Numbered from the stretch's first letter, positions 11,056 to 21,397 are shown. The stretch is DNA of 64,000 nt from Saccharothrix luteola (GCF_020859565.1 NZ_JAJHUO010000005.1:271661-335660), one strand, 5' to 3'. Numbers and translations are program-made. Notes: generated by a model not told the origin, from the letters alone.

Positions 11056-12057
11056 GTGACCAGTAGCGAGCGGGCGGGGACGGGGTTCCGGTTTGCGGAC
11101 CCCGTGCTCGCGGAGGTGGTTCAGGACGGGCTGGCCGAGGTGGAAGAGCTGTTGCACAAGGTCGTGCAGAGCGAGTTCCACCCGGTGATGGAGACGTCCT
11201 TGCACCTGGTGTCCGCGGGCGGCAAGCGCATCCGCCCGCTGTTCACCATCCTGTCCGCCCAGTTCGGCGGCTCGTGGGACCGGGAGAGCGTGATCAAGGC
11301 GGCGGCGGTGGTCGAGCTGACCCACCTCGCCACGCTGTACCACGACGACGTGATGGACGAGGCCACCATGCGCCGCGGCGCGGAGTCGGCCAACGCCAAG
11401 TGGGACAACAGCATCGCGATCCTGACCGGCGACTACCTGTTCGCGCACGCGTCGGCGCTGGTCGCGGACCTGGGCACGGGTGCGGCGCGGATCATCGCGG
11501 AGACGTTCTCCGAGCTGGTGACCGGGCAGATGCGCGAGACGATGGGCCCGCGCGCCGGTGAGGACCCGGTCGCGCACTACCTGACCACGATCTCGGAGAA
11601 GACCGGTTCGCTGATCGCCACGGCGGCGCGGTTCGGCGCGATGTTCTCCGACGTCACGCCGGAGCAGGTCGAGGCGCTGCGCGCGTACGGCGACGTGATC
11701 GGGGCGGCGTTCCAGATCTCCGACGACGTCATCGACATCGCCTCGCCGTCGGAGGAGTCGGGCAAGACGCCGGGCACGGACCTGCGCGAGGGCGTGAAGA
11801 CCCTGCCCATGCTCTACGCGCTGGAGGACGAGCCGGACTCACGCCTGGCGAAGCTCCTGGCCGGCCCGATCACCGACGACGCCGAGGTGGACGAGGCCCT
11901 GACCCTGCTGCGCGCCTCCACGGGCCTCCAGCGGGCCCGCCGGACCTTGGACGACTACGCCGCCCGCGCCCGCGCCACCTTGGCCGTCCTCCCCCCGGGC
12001 ACGGCCCGTGACGCCCTCGAATCCGTGAGCGACTACGTCGTGACCCGCTCCCACTGA
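11056..12057 (+). CDS. Long-chain polyprenyl diphosphate synthase
   Basis: 333-residue all-alpha trans-prenyltransferase that extends allylic diphosphates with isopentenyl diphosphate. Motifs seen are GGKRIRP (55-61), the first Asp-rich motif DDVMD (97-101) followed by RRG, and the second Asp-rich motif DDVID (223-227). The position next to nuoN and the similarity to the mycobacterial GrcC1 group suggest it makes the menaquinone side chain, which would fit its linkage to the menaquinone-reducing nuo operon; product length cannot be read from the sequence. GTG start at 11056. Confidence 0.92.
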   Translation: MTSSERAGTGFRFADPVLAEVVQDGLAEVEELLHKVVQSEFHPVMETSLHLVSAGGKRIRPLFTILSAQFGGSWDRESVIKAAAVVELTHLATLYHDDVMDEATMRRGAESANAKWDNSIAILTGDYLFAHASALVADLGTGAARIIAETFSELVTGQMRETMGPRAGEDPVAHYLTTISEKTGSLIATAARFGAMFSDVTPEQVEALRAYGDVIGAAFQISDDVIDIASPSEESGKTPGTDLREGVKTLPMLYALEDEPDSRLAKLLAGPITDDAEVDEALTLLRASTGLQRARRTLDDYAARARATLAVLPPGTARDALESVSDYVVTRSH

Positions 12058-12061
12058 CCGG

Positions 12062-12201
12062 CGAGAGTCCTACGTTCAGCGCGCGAGAGTCCTACGTTCA
12101 CGGACCCTGAGTTCAACGCTCACGACGAGCGGCGAGTGGCTGAGCGTTGAACTCAGGTGCCCTGGACGTAGGACTCTCGACGCCTGGGCGTAGGACTCTC
12201 G
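12062..12201. repeat. Nested inward-facing inverted-repeat cluster
   Basis: Between two convergent genes lie two direct copies of CGAGAGTCCTACGTTCA (12062-12078, 12084-12100), then CTGAGTTCAACGCTCA (12107-12122), its exact reverse complement (12141-12156), and two copies of CGTAGGACTCTCG (12167-12179, 12189-12201), which is the reverse complement of the first 13 bases of the left unit. The whole can fold as one long nested hairpin, so it may act as a terminator for both strands. A related cluster lies at 61465-61714. Confidence 0.85.
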
Positions 12202-12204
12202 CGG

Positions 12205-13128
12205 TTAGGTCAGGTTGGGGAGGGGGAGGCGGCGGCGGGTGCGGAGGGCGTCCGCGGTGAAGACGGCCAGGGCCACCCAGACCAGGGCGAAGCCGAACCA
12301 GCGCGACGGCGGCATCGGCTCGCGCATCACGAACACGCCCCACGCGAACTGCAGCACGGGCGCCAGGTACTGCAGCATCCCCATGGTCACCAGCGGCACG
12401 AGCCGGGCGCCCGCGCCGAACAGGATCAGCGGGACCGCGGTCACCAGCCCGGCCGAGGCCAGCCACAGCGCGTGGCCCCACCCGCCCGAGTGGAACGTCC
12501 CCGCCGGGCCCAGCCAGACCAGGTACCCGACCGCGATCGGCGCGAGCACGATGCTCTCCGCGGTCAGGCTGGCCGTCGCGTCCAGCGGCACCGTCTTCTT
12601 CAACAGCCCGTAGACGCCGAACGAGCAGGCCAGCACCAGCGAGATCCACGGCAGCCTGCCGTAGTCCACCGCCAGCACGACGACCGCCGCCACCGCGATG
12701 GCCAGCGCGGCGTACTGCGGCAGGCGCAGCCGTTCGCGCAGGACGAACACCCCGAGCAGCACGCTCACCAGCGGGTTGATGAAGTAGCCGAGCGCGGCCT
12801 CGACGACGTGCGAGGTGTTGACCGCGTGGATGTAGACGCCCCAGTTGACCGCGATGAGCACGGACGCGGCGGCCACCATCGCCCAGCCTCGCGCCGACAG
12901 CCTCCGGATGCCCGCCCACCGGCCGAGCACGGCGGTGATGACCACCATCACGACCAGCGACCACGCGATCCGGTGTGCCAGGATCTCCACGGAACCGGCC
13001 GGCTGGAGCAGCGGCCAGTACGCGGGCACGATGCCCCAGAGGAGGTACGCGCCGACGCCGAAAGCCATCCCACGGCTCGTGCGGTCGACATCCGTCGCAG
13101 CGGTGGAGGCAGAGGTCAACGGCGGCAC
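12205..13128 (-). CDS. rarD: EamA/RarD-type membrane transporter
   Basis: 307-residue protein with ten hydrophobic helices in two EamA repeats, of the RarD group of the drug/metabolite transporter superfamily. It has the family opening GVGAYLLWGIVPAYWPLL and the motif AHRIAWSLV near residue 50. The substrate is not known for this family. The GTG at 13128 is preferred over the ATG at 13068 because TACAGT sits seven bases upstream of it (13141-13136), a leaderless promoter arrangement. Longer frames reaching 13389 run into the promoter and the neighbouring gene. It converges on the polyprenyl synthase gene. Confidence 0.88.
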   Translation of the reverse strand: MPPLTSASTAATDVDRTSRGMAFGVGAYLLWGIVPAYWPLLQPAGSVEILAHRIAWSLVVMVVITAVLGRWAGIRRLSARGWAMVAAASVLIAVNWGVYIHAVNTSHVVEAALGYFINPLVSVLLGVFVLRERLRLPQYAALAIAVAAVVVLAVDYGRLPWISLVLACSFGVYGLLKKTVPLDATASLTAESIVLAPIAVGYLVWLGPAGTFHSGGWGHALWLASAGLVTAVPLILFGAGARLVPLVTMGMLQYLAPVLQFAWGVFVMREPMPPSRWFGFALVWVALAVFTADALRTRRRLPLPNLT

Positions 13129-13135
13129 ACGGACT

Positions 13136-13141
13136 ACTGTA
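13136..13141 (-). promoter_or_regulatory. -10 element of rarD
   Basis: TACAGT on the minus strand, seven bases before the GTG at 13128, fits the actinobacterial -10 pattern and a leaderless transcript. It supports the chosen start of rarD. Confidence 0.5.
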
Positions 13142-13325
13142 CGCGGCCGTTTTGGCTGGTCAGTTGCTCCAGGTGGCCTACTATCGACACCTGACCACAG
13201 GTCCGGCCGGCCCCACGCGCCGAACCCGGCGGTCAGGGTAGTTTTGCACCGCTTCCCCTTCCGGGTGAAGGCTCGGAAGCGGAGCGTGTCGGGGTGTGTG
13301 ACAAGCAGCAGTGGGAGGGTCTCCC

Positions 13326-15275
13326 GTGAGTTCGCTCTTCGGGCAGGTGTGGCTGTGGAGCCTGCTGTCCTTCGTGGCAGGCGTCGCACTCACCTGGCTG
13401 GTCCTGGTGCGTCCGGCCAAGCGGGAGCTGGAAGACCTGGAGGAACGCCTCCTCACGTCGCCCCGCCCCACCACCGGCTCGACCTCGGGCAGCGCGGTCG
13501 CGCCGAGGGCCGACGCGGGTGACGAGTTCGACAACTGGCACGTCGAGGCGTCCCGATCGCTGGCCGACGACGTGCTGACACCGGCGCAGCCGCGGTACGA
13601 GCCCGCCGCCGAGCGCGCCCGGTTCGAGGCGTCGCCGCCCGAGCCGGTCCAGTACGACGTCACGAACATGAAGCTCGACCAGCGCGACTCGCTGCTGGAG
13701 GAGCTGGACGACGAGCACCGGCCGTTGTCCGACTTCGAGGAGCAGCACGACTTCCCCGAGTTCGACGCCGAGCCGCCGCGCAGCCTGTTCGAGCGGCTCA
13801 CGCCGGGCGAGGACACCCGGGAGACGCTCGAGCCCAAGCCCCGGCCGCGGTCCTACGAGCCGGACGACGAGCCCGAGCTGCCCGCCGAGACGACGCACCT
13901 GATGCCGGCGGTGCCCGCCGCGCCGGTCGCCGAGGTCGCGCCGCGGCAGGAGGAACCGACCGCGCCGCCGGAGGTCGAGGTCTTCCAGCCGCGCGAGGTG
14001 TGGCGCGAGGAGCCCGTCCGGGAGGTCTACGACGAGGACGTGGACACCGCCGGCCACGAGGAGGAGGACGAGCCGGAGCGCAGGCCCGGGCCCACCGAGG
14101 AGACGGCGCTCATCCCGGCCACCGCGCTGGCGCAGGCCATCGCCGAGGTGGACGGCGAGCAGCGGCGGTCCGAGGAGCCCGAGCCGCAGGTGTGGCCCGA
14201 GCACGACCTCACCGGCCACTTCACGCCCGTGGACGTCGAGTCGTCGCGCGGTGAGCTGTCCGAGCCGGCCACGAGCCCGACGTCCAGCGACGAGGCCTTC
14301 CTGAACCAGCTGTCGCGGACCGACGCGCGCGAGACCGAGCCGCGCCACAGCCCGACGCGCGAGACCGAGGCGCAGACCGAGGTGCGCCCGGTCGACCCCC
14401 GGCTCGCCGAGCCCGTGGAGCGCCCGGTCGACGAGGTCCGCGAAGAAGAGGGCCCGCAGACCGACGTCATCCGCGCCGTGGCCGGTTCCGCCCCGGTGGA
14501 GCCGAAGCCGGAGGTCGCCGAGCCCGCCGCCCCCGAGCCCTCGGTCGCACCCCGGGCAGCCACGCCCCGGACGACCGCCGAACCGGCCACCGAGCCCGAG
14601 GTGGCGGAGCCGCCCGCGTTCGAGCCGACGTTCGTCCCGCCGCCGGCCGAGCAGGCGCTGCCCGCCCGGTCGGCCGAGAAGGCCGCGCCCAAGCCGGAGC
14701 CGAAGAAGGACGAGCCGGCCCGGCCGCGCAGCCTGTTCGAGCCGCTGGAGGACGACGACGACGAGCCGGAGCCCGAGCAGTCCCGCCCGGCGCCGGCGTC
14801 GTCCGGCAACGACCAGCCGTTCGTGCCGACGCTCTCCCCGGAGCTGCTGGCCGGCAACCCGCTGCCGATGAACCCGACCGGCCTGCCGCAACGGCCCACC
14901 CGCCCCGCCGGCGCCCCGCGCACGCCCTCGCCCGCACCGCTCGCGCCGAAGCCGATCACGCCGCCGCCACCGCGCCCGGTGCGCCCGCGCCCGGTCGGGT
15001 TCAGCCCGAGCACCGGCGGCAGGCAGCCCGCGCCCGGCAGCACCCGCTTCCAGGGCCAGCAGGAGGGCTTCAACCCGCGCTCGCCGTTCGGACCCGGCTC
15101 CGTGCTGCCGAAGTCCGACGGCCTGGCCCCCGCGCCGGAGTTCCAGGTCAAGGCCACGCTGACCGGCCGCCGGTACTTCACCAACGAGTCGGCGAACTTC
15201 CGCGAGACGCGCGCCGACGTCTGGTTCCGCACGACGACGGACGCGGAGAAGGCGGGCTTCCGCCAAGCGCCGTAA
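13326..15275 (+). CDS. Proline-rich membrane-anchored protein with C-terminal sunset-type domain
   Basis: 649-residue protein. Residues 1-25 form one membrane helix (FGQVWLWSLLSFVAGVALTWLVLV). About 540 residues of acidic, Pro/Glu/Ala-rich low-complexity sequence follow, and then a short folded end (about 607-649) with VKATLTGRRYFTNESANF and ADVWFRTTTDAEKAGFR. That end resembles the small sunset domain of mycobacterial ArfC-like proteins, which usually reads VKGN...YH..ES..Y..T..EVWF. The function is unknown. The GTG at 13326 is chosen because GGGAGG (13313-13318) lies eight bases before it; an upstream in-frame GTG overlaps that ribosome site. It is divergent from rarD and ends at a strong terminator. 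Open frames on the other strand reflect its biased composition. Confidence 0.75.
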   Translation: MSSLFGQVWLWSLLSFVAGVALTWLVLVRPAKRELEDLEERLLTSPRPTTGSTSGSAVAPRADAGDEFDNWHVEASRSLADDVLTPAQPRYEPAAERARFEASPPEPVQYDVTNMKLDQRDSLLEELDDEHRPLSDFEEQHDFPEFDAEPPRSLFERLTPGEDTRETLEPKPRPRSYEPDDEPELPAETTHLMPAVPAAPVAEVAPRQEEPTAPPEVEVFQPREVWREEPVREVYDEDVDTAGHEEEDEPERRPGPTEETALIPATALAQAIAEVDGEQRRSEEPEPQVWPEHDLTGHFTPVDVESSRGELSEPATSPTSSDEAFLNQLSRTDARETEPRHSPTRETEAQTEVRPVDPRLAEPVERPVDEVREEEGPQTDVIRAVAGSAPVEPKPEVAEPAAPEPSVAPRAATPRTTAEPATEPEVAEPPAFEPTFVPPPAEQALPARSAEKAAPKPEPKKDEPARPRSLFEPLEDDDDEPEPEQSRPAPASSGNDQPFVPTLSPELLAGNPLPMNPTGLPQRPTRPAGAPRTPSPAPLAPKPITPPPPRPVRPRPVGFSPSTGGRQPAPGSTRFQGQQEGFNPRSPFGPGSVLPKSDGLAPAPEFQVKATLTGRRYFTNESANFRETRADVWFRTTTDAEKAGFRQAP

Positions 15276-15301
15276 CCACGGGTTTCCCGGGGAGGGAAAC
15301 G

Positions 15302-15342
15302 CGAAGACCCCCTGTTCCGGGAGGCGGAACAGGGGGTCTTCG
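15302..15342. terminator. Bidirectional intrinsic terminator
   Basis: A perfect 17-bp stem (15302-15318 with 15326-15342) and a seven-base loop lie between the convergent sunset-domain gene and korB. The stem ends in GAAG/CTTC, giving a short U-rich tail in both directions. A smaller hairpin, GTTTCCC/GGGAAAC, precedes it at 15282-15300. Confidence 0.85.
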
Positions 15343-15360
15343 TCGTCGTACCGGGTGGCG

Positions 15361-16412
15361 CTAGCCGGCCACGGTCCAGGTGTCCTTGCCGTGCAGCAGC
15401 GCGCGCAGGTCCGCGGGCTTCGCGGCCTTGGCCTGCTCCACCTGCTCGCGCGCCGCGTCGTCGTACGTGGTGCGCGCGGTGTTGCGGAACACACCCGTGA
15501 CGGTGTGCTGGAGGTCCTGCGTCGACAGCCGCGACAGCGCGAACGCCAGGTTCAGGTCCGACGCGTCGTGCACCACGACGTCCTCCGGCGAGACGTCCGC
15601 CGACTTGGCCACGGCCAGGCCGAAGCCGTCCCGGACCACGGCGTACTCGCCGTTGCCGAACGTGATCGGCTGCCCGTCGACCACGTTGATGATCCGGCGC
15701 GCGGCCTCGTCGGCGTCCTTGAGCACGTCGAACGCGCCGTCGTTGAAGATCGGGCAGTTCTGGTAGATCTCGACCAGCGCCGACCCGCGGTGCTCGGCGG
15801 CCTGCCGCAGCACCTCGGTCAGCCCCGCCCGGTCCGAGTCGACCGCGCGGCCGACGAACGTGGCCTCCGCGCCCAGCGCCAGCGACACCGGGTTGAACGG
15901 GTGGTCCAGCGAGCCGAACGGCGTGGACTTGGTGACCTTGCCCTCTTCGGACGTCGGCGAGTACTGGCCCTTGGTCAGGCCGTAGATCCGGTTGTTGAAC
16001 AGCAGGATCTTGAGGTTCACGTTGCGGCGCAGCGTGTGGATCAGGTGGTTGCCGCCGATGGACAGCGCGTCGCCGTCACCGGTGACCACCCACACCGACA
16101 GGTCCGGCCGGGCCACGGCCAGGCCGGTCGCGATGGCCGGCGCGCGCCCGTGGATCGAGTGCATGCCGTAGGTGTTCATGTAGTACGGGAATCGCGACGA
16201 GCAGCCGATCCCCGAGACGAACACGATGTTCTCGCGCTTGAGGCCGAGCGTGGGCAGGAACGACTGCACGGCGTTGAGCACCACGTAGTCGCCGCAGCCG
16301 GGGCACCAGCGGACCTCCTGGTCCGACTTGTAGTCCTTGGCCTTCTGCGGCTCGTCCGCCGTTGGCACGCCGACCAGCCCACCCACGGTCGGCAGGCCCA
16401 GTTCCGTCGCCG

Positions 16413-16416
<4 letters not shown>
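15361..16416 (-). CDS. korB: 2-oxoacid:ferredoxin oxidoreductase beta subunit
   Basis: 351-residue catalytic subunit that binds thiamine diphosphate and a 4Fe-4S cluster. With KorA it oxidatively decarboxylates a 2-oxoacid, most likely 2-oxoglutarate, to the acyl-CoA and reduces ferredoxin. It shows WCPGCGDYVVL and SGIGCSS (cluster cysteines), the substrate/TPP region YGMHSIHGRAPAIATG, and the TPP motif GDGDALSIGGNHLIH followed by NNRIYGLTKGQ. The ATG at 16416 overlaps the korA stop. It ends at the shared terminator. The pair resembles the oxygen-tolerant KorAB of Mycobacterium tuberculosis. Confidence 0.94.
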
Positions 16417-18329
<1,913 letters not shown>

Positions 18330-18503
18330 GTCCTACGCCGATCCCTTTCCTCACAACGCCCGAGGGCTGCTGCCCCCGTGCCCCTCCGCGAGGGTAGTCG
18401 TGCCCGCGCGGGAGCCGGTTTCTCCTGTACCACTGTGCGGGACGGTTCGTCCCACCAGGTGCGCGGGGCGCGAACTGGGCAGTATCCGAGTAGTACCGGC
18501 CGG

Positions 18504-18528
18504 TAACTGTTACTCAAAGTTACAGTTA
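18504..18528. promoter_or_regulatory. 25-base palindrome upstream of korAB
   Basis: Arms TAACTGT (18504-18510) and ACAGTTA (18522-18528) flank an 11-base centre. It lies in the 218-base gap between korA, which it precedes, and the 3' end of the crotonase gene. The size and AT-rich symmetry suit an operator for a dimeric regulator such as a TetR-family protein. The regulator is not identifiable here. Confidence 0.5.
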
Positions 18529-18547
18529 GGCGGGCTGTCTGTCCAGG

Positions 18548-19309
18548 TCAGTCGCGACTGCTGATCCTGGCCTTCATCGCCGCGAGCTTGGCCTGGAACT
18601 CCGGTGTCGCGATCGAGGCCACCTGGGGCGTCAGCTCGGTGTCCACGGCCTGGGCGTGGTCGGCGAGGGTCGCGGTGGTGCGCATGGACGCCTTGATCGT
18701 GCGGACCAGCTCGCGCGAGGCGTCGGCCGAAGGACGCGCGAACCCGACCGCGGCGGCGACCAGCTCGTCGTGCCCGCCGTCGACCCGTGCCCAGGCCAGA
18801 CCGTGGGATACCGCCGCGTCCGCGTCCAAAACCTGGCCGAACAGGGTCATCGCGGTCGCGGTCTGGGGACCGGCGAGCCTCTGCAGCATCCACGTCATCC
18901 CGCCGCCGGGGTGGATGCCGAGCTGGAGGAACCGCGCGTCGAACCTGGCGTTCGCGCCGACCAGGCGCACGTCGCACGCCAGCGCCAGGTTGAGGCCCGC
19001 GCCGACCGCCGCGCCGCCGACCGCGGCGATCGTGGGCAGCGTGCAGCCGGCCACCGCGAGGAACCCGGCGTAGATGCGCCGCAGGCCCTCCTCCCGGGCC
19101 TCGCCCAGCGCGGTGAGGTCCGCGCCCGCGCAGAACGCCGGCGGCGTGCCGGTGATCACGACCGCGTGCACGTCGGCGTCGTCCTCGCAGGTCCGGACGG
19201 CGGCCACGAGCTGCTCGGAGAGGTCGAGCGTGAGCGCGTTGCGGCGCTCGGGGTCGTGCACGGTGATGACCGCCACGCGGTCGGAGCGTTGCAGGAGCAC
19301 CTCGGCCAT
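18548..19309 (-). CDS. Enoyl-CoA hydratase/isomerase (crotonase) family protein
   Basis: 253-residue crotonase-fold protein. Family motifs are AFCAGADLTAL (57-67, oxyanion-hole loop), the second oxyanion strand AAVGGAAVGAGLNLALACDVRL (about 95-116) and GIHPGGG (131-137). The two glutamates that catalyse hydration in classical enoyl-CoA hydratases seem to be missing: the usual PE after A.F is RF at 126-127, and the second site near 151-154 reads ATAM. It is therefore probably not a simple hydratase; other crotonase activities, or acyl-CoA binding without hydration, are possible. It is transcribed toward korA and follows the Lrp gene with only 10 bases between them. Confidence 0.85.
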   Translation of the reverse strand: MAEVLLQRSDRVAVITVHDPERRNALTLDLSEQLVAAVRTCEDDADVHAVVITGTPPAFCAGADLTALGEAREEGLRRIYAGFLAVAGCTLPTIAAVGGAAVGAGLNLALACDVRLVGANARFDARFLQLGIHPGGGMTWMLQRLAGPQTATAMTLFGQVLDADAAVSHGLAWARVDGGHDELVAAAVGFARPSADASRELVRTIKASMRTTATLADHAQAVDTELTPQVASIATPEFQAKLAAMKARISSRD

Positions 19310-19319
19310 GCTCGCGACT

Positions 19320-19769
19320 CTAAGGTGCCGGCGGGCGGTCCAAGAGTCGGGATAGCACTACGGTCGAGACGGTCCGGTCGATGATCTCGACGGCCCGCAG
19401 CCGTTCCAGCGCGGTCTCCAGGTGGTGGATGTTCGCCGCGCGCAGGTGCACGATGGCGTCCGCCGCGCCGGAGACGGTGTAGGCGGCGCGGACCTCGGGC
19501 ATCGGCTCCAGGCGCTGCTGGATGTCGTGCGGCGCCACGTTGCCGCGGCAGTGCACCTCGACGAACGCCTCCGTGCCCCATCCCAGCTGCTCGGGGTCGA
19601 CGACGGCCGTGAAGCCGCGCAGGACGCCCGTGTCCAGCAACTTGTCCACCCGCCGCTTCACCGCGGGTGCGGACAGGCCCACCTCCTTGCCGATGTCGGC
19701 GTAGCTGGAGCGGGCGTTGGCCATCAGGCGCGAAATGATTCGCTGGTCGATCGTGTCCACACGCAACAT
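19320..19769 (-). CDS. Lrp/AsnC-family transcriptional regulator
   Basis: 149-residue regulator with an N-terminal winged helix-turn-helix (IDQRIISRLMANARSSYADIGKEVGLSAPAVKRRVDKL, about 5-45) and a C-terminal RAM domain (about 65-140) that binds amino acids and forms the oligomer. It is divergent from the DDAH-type hydrolase gene across 66 bases. The same divergent pair exists in Mycobacterium tuberculosis (Rv2324/Rv2323c), so it probably senses an amino acid such as arginine, ornithine or a related compound and controls its neighbour; this is inference. It starts at ATG 19769 with AGGG just upstream. Confidence 0.9.
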   Translation of the reverse strand: MLRVDTIDQRIISRLMANARSSYADIGKEVGLSAPAVKRRVDKLLDTGVLRGFTAVVDPEQLGWGTEAFVEVHCRGNVAPHDIQQRLEPMPEVRAAYTVSGAADAIVHLRAANIHHLETALERLRAVEIIDRTVSTVVLSRLLDRPPAP

Positions 19770-19798
19770 TCTGCCCTGGAAGACGCAATATCGCGGCG

Positions 19799-19828
19799 TT
19801 GTTCGAGGGTCAGACGGCAATCTACATT
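19799..19828 (+). promoter_or_regulatory. Promoter of the DDAH-type gene
   Basis: TTGTTC (19799-19804), an 18-base spacer and TACATT (19823-19828), ending seven bases before the ATG at 19836. This gives a leaderless transcript. It lies in the intergenic region shared with the divergent lrp gene, where the regulator could bind. Confidence 0.6.
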
Positions 19829-19835
19829 TCGATCC

Positions 19836-20714
19836 ATGACCTCGGTTTCCTTCGCGGGCCCCGGAGACGAGCCGATCGTGCTCGACGTCGCCACGCCCGC
19901 CGCGCAGGTGCGCGTGCCGACCACCCGTCGGTACCTCATGTGCCCGCCCGCGTACTTCACGGTGGAGTACGCGATCAACCCGTGGATGGACCCCACGCAG
20001 CCGATCAGCACGTCGTTGGCGATGGAGCAGTGGACGGCCCTGAAGGAGACCTACGAGCGCCTCGGGCACGAGGTCGAGACCATCGAGCCGCAGCCGGGGC
20101 TGCCGGACATGGTCTTCTCGGCCAACTCCGGCACCGTCATCGACGGCCAGGTCCTCGGCTCCCGCTTCCGCGCGCCCCAGCGCGCCGCGGAAGCCGACCA
20201 CTTCCGCCGCTGGTTCCTGGCCAACGGCTACCGCGACGTCGTCATGCCGGAGCGCACCAACGAGGCCGAGGGCGACTTCACCTGGACCGGCAAGTACCTC
20301 CTCGCCGGCACGGGCTTCCGCACGGACCCCCTGGCCCACTCGGAGGCCCAGGAGGCCCTGGGCGTGCCGGTCATCTCCCTGCAGCTGACCGACCCCCGCT
20401 ACTACCACCTGGACGTGGCCCTGTTCGTCCTGGCGGACGACCTGATCGCCTACTACCCGGACGCCTTCTCGCCGGGCAGCCGCCGCGTCCTGCGCCGCCT
20501 CTTCCCGGACGCCGTCATCGCGACCGCCGAGGACGCCGCCTGCCTGGGCCTGAACGCGGTCTCCGACGGCCGCCACGTGGTCCTGCCGGTGGAGGCGACC
20601 GCGCTGGCGGACCAGGTCGCCCAACGGGGCTTCGAACCGGTCTTCGTGGACATCTCGGAACTGCGCAAGTCCGGTGGCGGCCCGAAGTGCTGCACGATGG
20701 AACTCCGGGACTGA
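19836..20714 (+). CDS. Dimethylarginine dimethylaminohydrolase-type amidinotransferase-fold hydrolase
   Basis: 292-residue member of the guanidino-group modifying superfamily, which hydrolyses arginine derivatives through a Cys-His-Glu/Asp centre. Visible are PDMVFSANSG, EGDFTWTGKYLLAG (acidic residue), YYHLDVAL (catalytic His) and the C-terminal GGPKCCTMEL, where Cys285 is in the catalytic place. Methylarginines or arginine would be converted to citrulline plus an amine; the true substrate is not defined by sequence. The divergent Lrp regulator supports a role in amino acid catabolism. No ornithine aminotransferase gene follows, unlike the mycobacterial locus. Confidence 0.88.
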   Translation: MTSVSFAGPGDEPIVLDVATPAAQVRVPTTRRYLMCPPAYFTVEYAINPWMDPTQPISTSLAMEQWTALKETYERLGHEVETIEPQPGLPDMVFSANSGTVIDGQVLGSRFRAPQRAAEADHFRRWFLANGYRDVVMPERTNEAEGDFTWTGKYLLAGTGFRTDPLAHSEAQEALGVPVISLQLTDPRYYHLDVALFVLADDLIAYYPDAFSPGSRRVLRRLFPDAVIATAEDAACLGLNAVSDGRHVVLPVEATALADQVAQRGFEPVFVDISELRKSGGGPKCCTMELRD

Positions 20715-20725
20715 TCCCGGCCTGT

Positions 20726-20757
20726 CGCGCTGGTCAGTCGGCGGGCTGACCAGCGCG
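20726..20757. terminator. Bidirectional hairpin between convergent genes
   Basis: A perfect 12-bp stem CGCGCTGGTCAG/CTGACCAGCGCG with an eight-base loop lies between the stops at 20714 and 20765. There is no U tract, so it may be a weak terminator or an mRNA 3' end stabiliser. Confidence 0.6.
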
Positions 20758-20764
20758 GGAACCG

Positions 20765-21334
20765 CTACGGCGTGCGACCGGTGAGGCCGACGATCCGCGC
20801 GATCAGGGGCGCGTCGGGCGGCACGGGCACCTCGGGGCCGAAGAGGCCCATGTCGCGCCCCATCCTCGCGGTCTCGACGAGGTCGGCGTGGACGAACTCC
20901 AGCAGGTCCCCGTCCCACGACGGCGCCTGGCCGGTGGCCTTGGCCAGGTCCCACGTGTGCACGACCGTCTCACCCAGCACCATCGCGCCGATCATCTCGG
21001 CCGGCATCTCCTGCGGGCTGCCGAGCGTCGTCGTGCCGGTCCACGCGGACGGCTCGCCCCACGCGACGGCGCGGTCGCGCAGCAGCGCCCCCAGGTCCGC
21101 GGCCCAGTCGCCCGCGGTGAGGTCGACGTCCGCGTCCGAGGCGGCGGGCGGCGGCACGGGCGCCTTGCGCGCGGAGGCGTTCAGCGACGGGCCCCAGAAC
21201 AGCAGGTGGTTGAGGAGCTTGCGGACGTCGAACTCGGTGCACGGCGTCGGCGCGTCCAGCTGGTCGGGCTTGATGTTCTCGAGGACCTCCAACGCGGTCG
21301 CCACGGCTTTGTCGATCAACTGCTCACGGGACAT
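20765..21334 (-). CDS. TIGR03086-like DinB-fold (mycothiol-dependent maleylpyruvate isomerase family) protein
   Basis: 189-residue four-helix-bundle protein of the DinB/MDMPI superfamily. Features are the N-terminal helix MSREQLIDKAVATALEVLENI, the PTPCTEFDVRKLLNHLL segment with a conserved His, and GETVVHTWDLAKATGQ near the centre with a second metal-ligand His. Related proteins may use mycothiol; no specific reaction can be given. The ATG at 21334 is supported by TACGGT seven bases upstream. It is divergent from an AraC-family regulator, which is a likely controller. Confidence 0.82.
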   Translation of the reverse strand: MSREQLIDKAVATALEVLENIKPDQLDAPTPCTEFDVRKLLNHLLFWGPSLNASARKAPVPPPAASDADVDLTAGDWAADLGALLRDRAVAWGEPSAWTGTTTLGSPQEMPAEMIGAMVLGETVVHTWDLAKATGQAPSWDGDLLEFVHADLVETARMGRDMGLFGPEVPVPPDAPLIARIVGLTGRTP

Positions 21335-21341
21335 GCCGCCC

Positions 21342-21390
21342 ACCGTAGGAACGGCCGCCGCGGGTGTATTGAACAAAGGCGACATACCCT
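21342..21390. promoter_or_regulatory. Back-to-back leaderless promoters
   Basis: On the minus strand TACGGT (21347-21342) ends seven bases before the ATG at 21334. On the plus strand TACCCT (21385-21390) ends seven bases before the GTG at 21398. The two divergent genes thus share about 60 bases of control region with room for one regulator site. Confidence 0.55.
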
Positions 21391-21397
21391 CGCGACC

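Noticed and set aside
13129..13389. N-terminal extension of rarD to 13389
   Set aside because: The added residues are Arg-rich without family match, and a leaderless promoter sits just before the GTG at 13128.
13233..15494. A 753-codon frame antisense to the sunset-domain gene
   Set aside because: The plus strand has a ribosome site, membrane helix and recognisable end; the antisense product is an Arg/Gly/Leu repeat without motifs and crosses the terminator.
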